Origin: Bacteroidales bacterium
Lineage (GTDB): Bacteria; Bacteroidota; Bacteroidia; Bacteroidales; UBA932
DNA: 15,057 nt
Direction: 5' to 3'
Assembly (NCBI GenBank): GCA_017561265.1
Contig: JAFZDJ010000054.1
Coordinates: 1 to 15,057 of the forward strand
The notes under the pieces are model-generated. The model was not told the DNA's origin and searched no databases. It was given only the letters and a program-made list of their open reading frames with translations. Position numbers and translations under genes: made by a program. Below are positions 1-7,368 of the stretch, piece by piece. Every line of letters starts with the position of its first letter. Position 1 is the first letter of the stretch.

Positions 1-405
<405 letters not shown>

Positions 406-438
406 TCTGAAAGAAACAAAAACAACGGTTTATGATAA

Positions 439-474
439 GGCCGCTCTCCATAAGGGGAGCGGCCGATTTTTTAT
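439..474 (+). terminator. Rho-independent terminator of gap
   Basis: An 11-bp GC-rich stem (439-449 with 454-464, one T-G wobble) with loop ATAA is followed by GATTTTTTATTT. This is a canonical intrinsic terminator for the plus strand. Its T-tract contains the TAA stop codon of the convergent gene on the minus strand (471-473). Read from the minus strand the hairpin is followed only by a broken T-run, so it should work less well in that direction. Confidence 0.88.
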
Positions 475-1580
475 TTGTTCACTACTGTGAAGATTGTGTC
501 AGGTCTCTTGAAATGGAAGACGATGGAGTTCCAAAGTACGCTCCAGAGTGGCTTGCTGAAGACTTTTGACTGTTTGAAATGTGTGTAAAAGAACTTGGCC
601 GTCTTGTAAAAGAATATCAAGACTTTGTTTTTAGGCGGATTGCCGGCAAAACGAGGATGCATTATCTGCTGGTATACCTCATCCGTCATACTTTCGTCTA
701 TAGGGACCTTTACGTCAGTACCGAGAAGACAGTTGCACAGGTGCGTCAGCGTATGTATGAAGCGGATCAGCTTTCTGTCAGTCACTTCTGCTGACAGCGG
801 CAGTCCGTACTTCTTCAGCATGCATGCCCAGTCGAAGAGATGATGAAGACGGAATCCTGCGCAGTAGTGCTGTCCTGCATGGAAGCTGAGGAAGAGTGCA
901 TTGAATTCAGGAGATGGTGTGGAAATGACATATTTGCCTTCACAAAGTTCAGTCTCCTGAGGAGACATGAGCTTTAAAAGCAGGTTGTTCATAGGTACCG
1001 CTACAGGATTGGTTCCCAGATCCAGAAATGTCTTGTGATTTTCAATGGAGATGTTCTTGTAGCAGAAGTTGCTGTGCTTGTGATTTGCCTCATCCACATC
1101 TATGTCTCCATCCCTCATCAACTTGTCTGCGAGGTGGTTTGCTTCCTCGTCACTAAGCTTGTTCCTGTCCATTGAATATGTGTAGATATCAATGTCGCCG
1201 CCTTCGCGATGGGATGGTATAGGATAGTATGGTGATAATCCTACGCCTTTTATCTGGATCATGGCTATTCCATGTTCTGCATAGAATGACGATAATTCAG
1301 ATGCTGTCCTGCAGTAGCGCTCATATCTTTCTTCGTAGCTCTTGACTGCAACTCCCCATGAAAGCCTCACCGGCCTTGAAGGCTGGTATTCAACTGGCAG
1401 CTGCATGATTCCGTCCCAGGTCACGGCCATGACTCCATGCCTGACAGCAAGCTTGTAACAATCCTTCCAGTCTTCGTCAGTATATGATGACATATCGATA
1501 TCTTCAACCGGCTTCTGGTGCAATGCGGCTTTCAGCAATGCGAACAGCAGAATCTCAATCTTATTCTGTTTGATCTTCAT
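471..1580 (-). CDS. Nucleotidyltransferase family protein (NTP_transf_5-like), uncharacterised
   Basis: The protein has 369 residues. The sequence QIKGVGLSPYYP (109-120) followed by SHREGGDIDIY (123-133) matches the pattern 'KG..L....YP....R..GDIDL' of the uncharacterised nucleotidyltransferase family PF14907; D129 and D131 would be the metal-binding DxD pair of the polymerase-beta-like fold. The N-terminal ~100 residues and the C-terminal half are mostly helical, and no signal peptide or membrane segment is evident. The substrate is unknown. Family members often sit in capsule, peptide-maturation or HPr-kinase-like gene clusters, but no such partner is visible here. An upstream extension to 1607 would need a TTG start lying inside the -7 promoter box at 1605-1612, so I chose the ATG at 1580. 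The gene ends inside the T-tract of the gap terminator and lies 36 bases downstream of the GH25 gene. Family call fairly good; function unknown. Confidence 0.75.
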   Translation of the reverse strand: MKIKQNKIEILLFALLKAALHQKPVEDIDMSSYTDEDWKDCYKLAVRHGVMAVTWDGIMQLPVEYQPSRPVRLSWGVAVKSYEERYERYCRTASELSSFYAEHGIAMIQIKGVGLSPYYPIPSHREGGDIDIYTYSMDRNKLSDEEANHLADKLMRDGDIDVDEANHKHSNFCYKNISIENHKTFLDLGTNPVAVPMNNLLLKLMSPQETELCEGKYVISTPSPEFNALFLSFHAGQHYCAGFRLHHLFDWACMLKKYGLPLSAEVTDRKLIRFIHTLTHLCNCLLGTDVKVPIDESMTDEVYQQIMHPRFAGNPPKNKVLIFFYKTAKFFYTHFKQSKVFSKPLWSVLWNSIVFHFKRPDTIFTVVNK

Positions 1581-1604
1581 CCTTGGTGTCTTGAATGGTT
1601 TATG

Positions 1605-1612
1605 CAAATATA
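1605..1612 (-). promoter_or_regulatory. Bacteroidota -7 promoter element for the nucleotidyltransferase gene
   Basis: The minus strand reads TATATTTG followed by C, a perfect TAnnTTTG match, 24 bases before the ATG at 1580 and inside the 36-base gap after the GH25 stop. No clear -33 TTTG is seen. It suggests transcription independent of the upstream gene and decides the start codon. Confidence 0.6.
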
Positions 1613-1616
1613 ATCA

Positions 1617-2435
1617 TTAATCCTGAATCTTCAGATCTGCTGTCCTGCATACATTCAGGTCTATATGACCGTCAATCCCGTAGACGACAGCTTTGTCGGT
1701 GAACTGCCAGAACCTCCATTTCTCATATCTTGGAATATCAACATCGTAATGGGCGACCCATATCGGATAGTTTTTCTGTATTTCTTTGCAGAGATGATTC
1801 TCGATGAATGATGCCGACGAATATACGATGGGCTTTCTTCCATAGTGTGCTTCTACTTCATGAAGCCATTCCAGAGCCCTTCTGTTAAGGATTTCGTCCG
1901 AACAGCCTGGATGTATGGTCTCTATATCAAGAACCGGCGGGAAGTCCTTATGCCTTAAAGTTCCTACGGTATTGATGAAATTCCTTGCCTGGACTTTTCC
2001 GCTTCTGGACGAACGGAAGAAATGATATGCTCCACGTCTTATGTCTCTAATGCCTGCTTCTTTCCAGTGTATCTTGAAGTTTCTGTCCTTCATCTCTGCT
2101 CCTTCTGTCGCCTTGATGAATACGAATGAAACAGGCTTGATAGACTTTGCCTTGATCTTGGATCTGATTGTCCTGCCGGTTCCGTCAGTCATTACCATCA
2201 GCGAATCCCATTGGATGTCATCCTGATAATGTGAAATGTCAATGCCATAGGAATAGGCTCCGGATGGAACTGAGGCACCTTTCTCTTTGGATGAACTGTC
2301 TTTTATATGAGGGAGGGCAATGAGCAATGTCAGTAGTGCCAAAAAGCATGCTACGAATCCGAATCCGACCCGTATCTGCTTCTTTTTACTTTTTTTATGC
2401 CGCTTAGGCTTTTTATACGTCTTTTTTCTGCCCAT
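1617..2435 (-). CDS. Membrane-anchored GH25 family lysozyme (N-acetylmuramidase)
   Basis: The protein has 272 residues. It begins with a very basic cytoplasmic tail (about residues 1-22, mostly Lys/Arg), then one hydrophobic segment (about 23-44) and a periplasmic domain, so it reads as a type II membrane protein or uncleaved signal anchor. The domain from about 62 onward is GH25: YGIDISHYQ (63-71), FVFIKATEG (104-112), GAYHFF (135-140), PPVLDIE (166-172), PIVYSS (202-207), YPIWVAHY (223-230), RFWQFTDK (241-248) and GIDGHIDLN (253-261). By comparison with characterised GH25 enzymes, D66, D170, E172 and D256 or D259 line the active site, with E172 the likely acid. GH25 enzymes cleave the MurNAc-GlcNAc beta-1,4 bond of peptidoglycan. 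The role could be wall remodelling or attack on competitors; context does not decide. The next Met (M80) lies after D66, so this start is needed. The -7 box leaves almost no leader. Confidence 0.92.
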   Translation of the reverse strand: MGRKKTYKKPKRHKKSKKKQIRVGFGFVACFLALLTLLIALPHIKDSSSKEKGASVPSGAYSYGIDISHYQDDIQWDSLMVMTDGTGRTIRSKIKAKSIKPVSFVFIKATEGAEMKDRNFKIHWKEAGIRDIRRGAYHFFRSSRSGKVQARNFINTVGTLRHKDFPPVLDIETIHPGCSDEILNRRALEWLHEVEAHYGRKPIVYSSASFIENHLCKEIQKNYPIWVAHYDVDIPRYEKWRFWQFTDKAVVYGIDGHIDLNVCRTADLKIQD

Positions 2436-2442
2436 ATGAATA

Positions 2443-2450
2443 CAAATTTA
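2443..2450 (-). promoter_or_regulatory. Bacteroidota -7 element for the GH25 gene
   Basis: The minus strand reads TAAATTTG, a perfect TAnnTTTG match, with only 7 bases between it and the ATG at 2435. If the start point lies 4-5 bases downstream, as is usual, the mRNA is nearly leaderless. No convincing -33 box is visible. Confidence 0.5.
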
Positions 2451-2472
2451 ACGTATTTACGTCAGAATTTGT

Positions 2473-2480
2473 TATTTTCG
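2473..2480 (+). promoter_or_regulatory. Candidate -7 element for the NhaC-type antiporter gene
   Basis: TATTTTCG matches TAnnTTTG with one mismatch and lies 39 bases before the ATG at 2520, back to back with the minus-strand box at 2443-2450. No -33 box is seen, so this is a weak call. Confidence 0.35.
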
Positions 2481-2519
2481 CGTTTCAAATTAGTAGTAGT
2501 GTAAGTCAATTGGTTGATT

Positions 2520-3983
2520 ATGAAGTTATTCAGTAGAGGTGAAAAACCATCTTGGAAGGTTTCGCTCATCCCTTTCATCTTTCTTATAGCTGTTCTGGTC
2601 CTGGTAATCAAGGTTTTTGGATCTGATGCTTTGGCTGGAGGAAGCCAGGTTGCACTTCTCATGGCATCAGGAGTAGTTGTGGCTATTTCCATGATATTCT
2701 ACAAGATACCATGGAAGGAGTTTGAAGAGGGAATTGTCGATAATATCAGAGCTGTAGGTTCGTCAATCCTGATTCTGCTGCTCATCGGAGCCGTTGCCGG
2801 TTCATGGATGGTCAGCGGAGTCGTACCGACGATGATATATTACGGAATGAAGGTTATATTCCCTTCTATATTTCTTTTTGCGTCATGTGCTATATGTGCA
2901 TTGATTTCTATAATGACAGGCAGTTCGTGGACAACGATCGCTACTGTCGGAGTAGCACTCATCGGTATCGGTACTGCACAGGGATATGAACCCGGATGGA
3001 TTGCCGGCGCAATTATTTCCGGAGCATATTTTGGTGATAAGGTATCTCCTCTGTCAGATACTACGGTATTGGCATCGTCATCGGCCGGAACACCTCTTTT
3101 TACGCATATACGTTTCATGATGATTACAACAGTGCCGTCTTTTGTCATTGCAATGCTTGTTTTTCTTGTTGTGAGCATTATGCATGAAACTCCAAGCCAG
3201 ATCGAGACAGCGGATTTTTCACATGACCTTCTGAGTACATATAATATTTCCCCATGGCTCCTTCTGGTTCCTGTCTTTACAGGCCTATTGATTTCCAGAA
3301 AGGTTCCGGCTATACTGACCTTATTCGTTGCTTCCGTAATTGCAGGAATATTTGCCTTGATCTTCCAGCCTCACATCCTGGGAGCTGTCGCAATGGATTC
3401 ACTTCCTGACCGTTCCATGCCTCTGTCTTTCCTGGATGGCTTCAAGGGATTGTTTGTTTCATATTACGGTTCTACGGCTATCGAGACAGGAAACGCCGCA
3501 TTGAACGACCTGGTATCGACAAGAGGAATGTCCGGAATGATAAATACCATATTTCTCATAATTGCTGCAGTTACTTTTGGCGGTACTTTGGTAGGAAGCG
3601 GAATGCTGCAGAGTATCACAGAAATGCTTACAAGATATATAAAACGCAGAGTAACAATGGTCTCCTCTACTGTAGGTACCGGTATCTTCGCCAATATGAT
3701 TACGGGAGACCAGTATCTTTCCATCATTCTTACCAGCAGCCTCTACAAGAAGCTGTATGAGGAGAGAGGATACGAACCTCAGCTTCTGAGCCGTTCGGTA
3801 GAAGATTCTTCAACCGTAGTTTCCGTGCTTATTCCATGGAATTCCTGCGGTATGACGCAGGCTACAGTCCTGAAAGTATCTACCCTTCATTATCTTCCTT
3901 ATTGCATTTTTAATCTGATTTCGCCTTTAATGTCAATTTTGATTGCTTCTATAGGTTATAAAATTGCTCGGAAATCGAAATAG
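2520..3983 (+). CDS. nhaC: Na+/H+ antiporter, NhaC family
   Basis: This is a 487-residue, strongly hydrophobic inner-membrane protein with about 10-12 transmembrane segments. NhaC carriers exchange cytoplasmic Na+ for H+, supporting pH and sodium homeostasis. Family signatures seen: TGSSWTTIATVGVALIGIG (about 133-151) and the hallmark SGAYFGDKVSPLSDTTVLAS (about 167-186), whose Asp residues fit ion translocation. The second half has a matching segment around TGDQYLSIILTSS and RSVEDSSTVVSVLIPWNSCG, consistent with the inverted internal repeat of this fold. The length is usual for the family. An in-frame TTG at 2514 would add two residues; I prefer the ATG at 2520. Some relatives exchange malate for lactate or act on other organic ions, so the substrate is assigned by family only. 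The next gene has its own promoter, and no terminator is seen between them. Confidence 0.9.
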   Translation: MKLFSRGEKPSWKVSLIPFIFLIAVLVLVIKVFGSDALAGGSQVALLMASGVVVAISMIFYKIPWKEFEEGIVDNIRAVGSSILILLLIGAVAGSWMVSGVVPTMIYYGMKVIFPSIFLFASCAICALISIMTGSSWTTIATVGVALIGIGTAQGYEPGWIAGAIISGAYFGDKVSPLSDTTVLASSSAGTPLFTHIRFMMITTVPSFVIAMLVFLVVSIMHETPSQIETADFSHDLLSTYNISPWLLLVPVFTGLLISRKVPAILTLFVASVIAGIFALIFQPHILGAVAMDSLPDRSMPLSFLDGFKGLFVSYYGSTAIETGNAALNDLVSTRGMSGMINTIFLIIAAVTFGGTLVGSGMLQSITEMLTRYIKRRVTMVSSTVGTGIFANMITGDQYLSIILTSSLYKKLYEERGYEPQLLSRSVEDSSTVVSVLIPWNSCGMTQATVLKVSTLHYLPYCIFNLISPLMSILIASIGYKIARKSK

Positions 3984-3988
3984 TTTGC

Positions 3989-3996
3989 TATATTTG
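3989..3996 (+). promoter_or_regulatory. Bacteroidota -7 element for rubrerythrin
   Basis: TATATTTG followed by C is a perfect TAnnTTTG match, with 52 bases between it and the ATG at 4049. A TTG at 3964-3966, 22 bases upstream, could be the -33 box. The box lies just after the antiporter stop codon, so rbr probably has its own transcript. Confidence 0.65.
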
Positions 3997-4048
3997 CAAT
4001 GATATGGCCTGAAATATGGAACTACAACTTTACTAAATATAATCAATT

Positions 4049-4591
4049 ATGAAAGATTTGAAAGGAACAAAGACTGAAGCTAATCTTCAGACTGCATTTG
4101 CCGGTGAGTCACAGGCACGCAATAAGTATACTTATTATGCTTCCAAGGCAAAGAAGGATGGATATGTTCAGATAGGCAAGATCTTCGAAGAGACTGCCAA
4201 CAATGAGAAGGAGCATGCAAAGATCTGGTTCAAGCTTCTTCATGGTGGTGAGATGCCAGATACTCCAGCCAATCTTCTTGATGCAGCTGAGGGCGAGAAC
4301 TATGAGTGGACCGATATGTATGCAGGTTTCGCAGTAGAGGCTCGTGAGGAAGGTTTTGATGAGATCGCTGTTCTTTTCGAGAAAGTGGCAGCTATCGAGA
4401 AGATGCATGAGGAGCGTTACCGCAAGCTTCTTGCTAACGTAGAAGGCGGACTTGTATTCTCACGTGACGAGGATATGATGTGGGAATGCTCGAACTGCGG
4501 TCATGTTGTCATCGGTAAGAAGGCTCCGGAAATCTGCCCTGTATGCAAGCATGCAAAGAGCTACTTCATGATTCATCCGACAAACTACTAA
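4049..4591 (+). CDS. rbr: Rubrerythrin
   Basis: The protein has 180 residues, slightly short of classical ~190-residue rubrerythrins but with both domains. It is a cytosolic peroxidase that reduces H2O2 to water using electrons from rubredoxin or NADH-linked reductases, a main oxidative-stress defence of anaerobes. The N-terminal four-helix ferritin-like domain carries the diiron ligands: E20, E53-x-x-H56, E97-x-x-E100 and E117-x-x-H120. The C-terminal rubredoxin-like domain has C147-x-x-C150 and C163-x-x-C166 for one Fe(Cys)4 centre, in the context WECSNCGHV and [11 protein letters not shown]. Start chosen at [13 protein letters not shown], the usual beginning of the family. Codon use is fairly biased, suggesting good expression. 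Its own promoter lies upstream and a strong shared terminator downstream. Confidence 0.97.
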   Translation: MKDLKGTKTEANLQTAFAGESQARNKYTYYASKAKKDGYVQIGKIFEETANNEKEHAKIWFKLLHGGEMPDTPANLLDAAEGENYEWTDMYAGFAVEAREEGFDEIAVLFEKVAAIEKMHEERYRKLLANVEGGLVFSRDEDMMWECSNCGHVVIGKKAPEICPVCKHAKSYFMIHPTNY

Positions 4592-4611
4592 TATCAGCTT
4601 GATATAGATAC

Positions 4612-4647
4612 AAAAATCCCGAATGTGAAAAACATTCGGGATTTTTT
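4612..4647. terminator. Bidirectional terminator between rbr and pssA
   Basis: There is a perfect 15-bp inverted repeat (4612-4626 with 4632-4646) around a GAAAA loop, with core CCCGAATGT. The outer arms are A5 on one side and T5-T6 on the other, so it forms a proper intrinsic terminator on both strands and serves the two convergent genes. Confidence 0.92.
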
Positions 4648-4660
4648 GTGTCTATGAATT

Positions 4661-5389
4661 TTACTTGTCTTTACGTACAATTCTTAATGAGAAAAGCGCC
4701 ATCAGGATATTCAGCATGATATATACTGTAAATGTCAGATGGACTATATATGCCCAGTTGATCTTCATTATGAATGCCGCTATGGCAATCGCTGCTACGA
4801 TTGCAAGGAAGTATATTCTTATACGGTTATATGCAGAATCCTTCTTGAACTTGAATGAGAACATAGGGATTTCGCTTACAAGCAGAAGTGCAAGCACCAC
4901 TGATGCTACCGGGATAAGGTATTGATCATGCAGAAGTCCGGCAAAGGACATGACCCCATGATCGGCTGCATATATCAATGATCCGCACCACATTGCACAT
5001 GCAGGTGTTGCAAGACCAAGGAAATTCTCGCTCTGTCTGTCATCTACGTTGAATTTAGCAAGCCTGAGTGCAGAGAATACGCATATGATAAGAGGTATAT
5101 ATGTGACGAATCCAGTCATGCCTCCTTCAATAAGCCTTCTGTAGAACATCAGCGACGGAAGGAGACCGAAGCTGATCAGATCTGCAAGAGAGTCAAGCTC
5201 CTTTCCCATGGCAGAATATGCATTGAGCATCCGTGCCGCAAATCCGTCAAGAAAATCGCATACGGCCGCTGTGAGCATCAGATAAAACGCGATGTCCAAT
5301 GCTCCTCGGAAAGTGAAAATCACACCCAGAACACCGCAGAGCAGGTTCATGGATGTGATAGTATTAGGTATGTGTCTGACAATCTTCAT
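4661..5389 (-). CDS. pssA: CDP-diacylglycerol--serine O-phosphatidyltransferase (phosphatidylserine synthase)
   Basis: The protein has 242 residues with several membrane segments. It transfers the phosphatidyl group of CDP-diacylglycerol to L-serine at the inner membrane, the first step towards phosphatidylethanolamine. The CDP-alcohol phosphatidyltransferase signature D-x2-D-G-x2-A-R-x8-G-x3-D-x3-D is intact: D45, D48, G49, A52, R53, G62, D66, D70. The N-terminal IPNTITSMNLLCGVLGV (7-23) is typical of the type II (Bacillus-like) synthase rather than other members of the superfamily. The start ATG at 5389 is 15 bases after the stop of the C1 peptidase gene with no promoter in the gap, so the two are probably co-transcribed. 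No phosphatidylserine decarboxylase gene lies beside it here. It shares a terminator with rbr. Confidence 0.93.
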   Translation of the reverse strand: MKIVRHIPNTITSMNLLCGVLGVIFTFRGALDIAFYLMLTAAVCDFLDGFAARMLNAYSAMGKELDSLADLISFGLLPSLMFYRRLIEGGMTGFVTYIPLIICVFSALRLAKFNVDDRQSENFLGLATPACAMWCGSLIYAADHGVMSFAGLLHDQYLIPVASVVLALLLVSEIPMFSFKFKKDSAYNRIRIYFLAIVAAIAIAAFIMKINWAYIVHLTFTVYIMLNILMALFSLRIVRKDK

Positions 5390-5404
5390 GTCAACAGAAC
5401 TTGA

Positions 5405-6589
5405 TTATTTGATACCAAGCTTCTTTGCGATGTGCTTTGGAAGAGCGTCCTTGTGAACAACCACATTAAGAGTCTTGTATCTTACGAATGCGTCTGATGC
5501 ATACCAGATACCATTGTACTTACCGGTCTCACCCCAAGAGTTCTTTACCATGAAGTACTTTGTTCCGTTCTGATCTTTAGCCACGCCATAGATGTGCATT
5601 CCGTGGTCGTCTGTAGTGGTCTTGCGGTCATATCCTTCCTGACGCATCTCCTGAGTGATGGTCATTTCCTTAGGAAGCTCTGCCTTTACCTCTTCCTTAG
5701 GCTGGTCTGCAGCCTTTCCAACCCAACGCTCCTGGTCTGAACCAGCTGCAGCCTTCTTTTCCTCTACAGGCATTACAGCAAGTCCGTCACGTGTGAATCC
5801 ATTCTCGCTGACGTCTGATCCCCAAGCGATTGTGTATCCGTTTTCGATAGCGTTGTACATAACCTCCATCATCTCATCCATAGGAAGGTTGTATGCGCTG
5901 TCCCATCTCCAGTTGTCGCAAACCTCGATGATGAAAGGCTCATAGAACGGATGGTGTGTGAAAGATGTGATATTCACGTAGTCATCATAGTTGATGCCGA
6001 GCTCATCTCTGTAAGACTCAGGAGTATACTCCTTTCCGTTTACATTGAATGTTGCAGGAGCCTCTCCGAAATATGCATCGAGGATGCCGTCAAGGCCGTT
6101 TACCCATGCAGTTGTGAGTTTACCGTTAGGGTTCTTTCTGGCTGCGTCTACATAACCCTTGAGAACAGCATCAAGTTCGTTCTGCTCAGGCATCTCTGTG
6201 CCATAGTTGAATCCTGAATATACATTCTGCGGGATGATACCGTAGTCGTCGATTACGTGAAGAACGTCTCCGAATGAACTTCCGGCAGCGAAGTTAAGAT
6301 GGCCGTCAAGTCTTACGTACTTTACAGCTCTGTCATGATATGATCTGCCGACAACGAACATTTCTGAAAGGTCAACTTCCTGACCCTTTGTTCTGAGAAT
6401 CTCGGACTCGATGAATGAAAGGGCTGAATAGCACCAGCATGTTCCTGAACGGTACTGGTTCTTGATAGATGTGATCGGATTCTCTTTCACTACTGTGAAT
6501 TCATACTCAGGTGCCTTAGGTGCCTGAGCATAAGCAGACATTGCTACAAGTGTGCAAGCTGCTGCAGAAATGATTGATTTAAAGTTCAT
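5405..6589 (-). CDS. Secreted C1 family cysteine peptidase (aminopeptidase C / bleomycin hydrolase-like)
   Basis: The protein has 394 residues. Residues 1-22 (MNFKSIISAAACTLVAMSAYAQ) form a signal peptide with a likely cut after AYA, so it acts in the periplasm or outside. The papain-type catalytic set is present: oxyanion Q45, nucleophile C51 in SGTCWCYSA (48-55), H329 in DDHGMHIYGVA and N350 in MVKNSWGETG. The overall pattern (GTCWCYSALSFIESE, ENGYTIAWGSDVSE, KNSWG) is that of the bleomycin hydrolase/PepC branch common in Bacteroidales. A Lys/Glu-rich stretch at about 278-308 looks like a flexible insertion. An upstream extension to 6628 would place the start inside the -7 box, and the ATG at 6589 begins the signal peptide exactly, so I chose it. 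It is probably the first gene of an operon with pssA. Substrate unknown; peptide scavenging is likely. Confidence 0.9.
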   Translation of the reverse strand: MNFKSIISAAACTLVAMSAYAQAPKAPEYEFTVVKENPITSIKNQYRSGTCWCYSALSFIESEILRTKGQEVDLSEMFVVGRSYHDRAVKYVRLDGHLNFAAGSSFGDVLHVIDDYGIIPQNVYSGFNYGTEMPEQNELDAVLKGYVDAARKNPNGKLTTAWVNGLDGILDAYFGEAPATFNVNGKEYTPESYRDELGINYDDYVNITSFTHHPFYEPFIIEVCDNWRWDSAYNLPMDEMMEVMYNAIENGYTIAWGSDVSENGFTRDGLAVMPVEEKKAAAGSDQERWVGKAADQPKEEVKAELPKEMTITQEMRQEGYDRKTTTDDHGMHIYGVAKDQNGTKYFMVKNSWGETGKYNGIWYASDAFVRYKTLNVVVHKDALPKHIAKKLGIK

Positions 6590-6627
6590 AGTATATGTGA
6601 TTAAATTAAATATGCATGCATATTCCA

Positions 6628-6635
6628 CAAAGATA
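6628..6635 (-). promoter_or_regulatory. Bacteroidota -7 element for the C1 peptidase-pssA operon
   Basis: The minus strand reads TATCTTTG, a perfect TAnnTTTG match, with 38 bases before the ATG at 6589. No clear -33 TTTG is visible. It lies 12 bases from the plus-strand box at 6648-6655. Confidence 0.65.
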
Positions 6636-6647
6636 AGAAAAATATGG

Positions 6648-6655
6648 TAACTTTG
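6648..6655 (+). promoter_or_regulatory. Bacteroidota -7 element for the alpha/beta hydrolase gene
   Basis: TAACTTTG is a perfect TAnnTTTG match with only 8 bases before the ATG at 6664. An in-frame TAA at 6634-6636 rules out an upstream start, so the expected transcript has a leader of only a few bases. Confidence 0.6.
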
Positions 6656-6663
6656 CCATAACT

Positions 6664-7302
6664 ATGATAAATATCTTATATATACATGGTATGGGAGGAG
6701 GAGGGGATTCCAGGATTCCTTCCATACTCAATTCCGCTTTGTATAGTGAGGAAATCAATGTCATTGTCAGAACTTATGACTTTGATCCTGAAACTGCTTC
6801 TGAGCAGATCGGATCGTGGGTATGCGAGATCAGACCGGCTCTCATCATAGGAGAGTCTCTTGGAGCGATTCACGCGTTGAGGATAGAGGGGATACCTCAT
6901 CTACTTATATCACCTGCACTCAATGCTCCCTTTTATCTCGGACATGTATTTGCATTTCTTTCCTTGATTCCTGGCGTGACGTATCTGCTCGACAGAATAT
7001 ATCTGCCAAGAACAGGGGACAGACAAAGGCTTCATTTCACATATCAGGTACTTAGGAAATATGTAGCTCATGGCAGGCAGGCCATGAAGAACACGCCTTC
7101 CAATGGCAGCAAAGATTATTTCCATGCGTTTATAGGCACTCGTGACCATTACCGCCGCACCGGTGTCGTCAGTATCAGATCTTGGAAAAAGTATTTCGGC
7201 CAGACGTATACACTCTATAAAGGTACTCATTTCACCGAAGAAGAGCATATTTATAGCCTGATTGTCCCGGCGGTGGTTAATTTATTGAAAGATAAAAGGT
7301 AA
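6664..7302 (+). CDS. Small alpha/beta hydrolase (YqiA/UPF0227-like esterase fold)
   Basis: The protein has 212 residues without a signal peptide, so it is probably cytosolic. Seen: an N-terminal strand plus oxyanion loop ILYIHGMGGGGDSR (4-17), a nucleophile elbow GESLGA (63-68) with S65, a likely acid D161 in GTRDHYRRTG and a likely catalytic H189 in KGTHFTEEEH. The order Ser-Asp-His and the short length fit the compact YqiA-like esterases, which have a small or absent lid. The substrate cannot be told from sequence. The ATG at 6664 is the only possible start that keeps the first strand. Its last codons and stop lie within the left arm of a long hairpin that separates it from the convergent aminotransferase gene. 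It is transcribed divergently from the peptidase operon. Fold call is good; function general only. Confidence 0.8.
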   Translation: MINILYIHGMGGGGDSRIPSILNSALYSEEINVIVRTYDFDPETASEQIGSWVCEIRPALIIGESLGAIHALRIEGIPHLLISPALNAPFYLGHVFAFLSLIPGVTYLLDRIYLPRTGDRQRLHFTYQVLRKYVAHGRQAMKNTPSNGSKDYFHAFIGTRDHYRRTGVVSIRSWKKYFGQTYTLYKGTHFTEEEHIYSLIVPAVVNLLKDKR

Positions 7303-7343
7303 AATAAAAATGTTAATAGTGGTAACATTTTTGTTTTACCTTT
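7295..7343. terminator. Long AT-rich hairpin between convergent genes, probable bidirectional terminator
   Basis: A 21-bp inverted repeat (7295-7315 with 7323-7343, one T-G wobble) surrounds the 7-base loop ATAGTGG. The left arm is A-rich and the right arm T-rich, so T-tracts lie within the arms on both strands rather than after a GC stem. It includes the hydrolase stop codon (7300-7302). Its position between convergent genes supports a terminator role, although the composition is not classical. Confidence 0.6.
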
Positions 7344-7368
7344 AATTTGGTTTTATGTCGTGCTTTTT

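Noticed and set aside
5390..5404. Possible separate promoter for pssA
   Set aside because: The gap after the peptidase gene is only 15 bases and contains no TAnnTTTG match, so co-transcription is the simpler reading.
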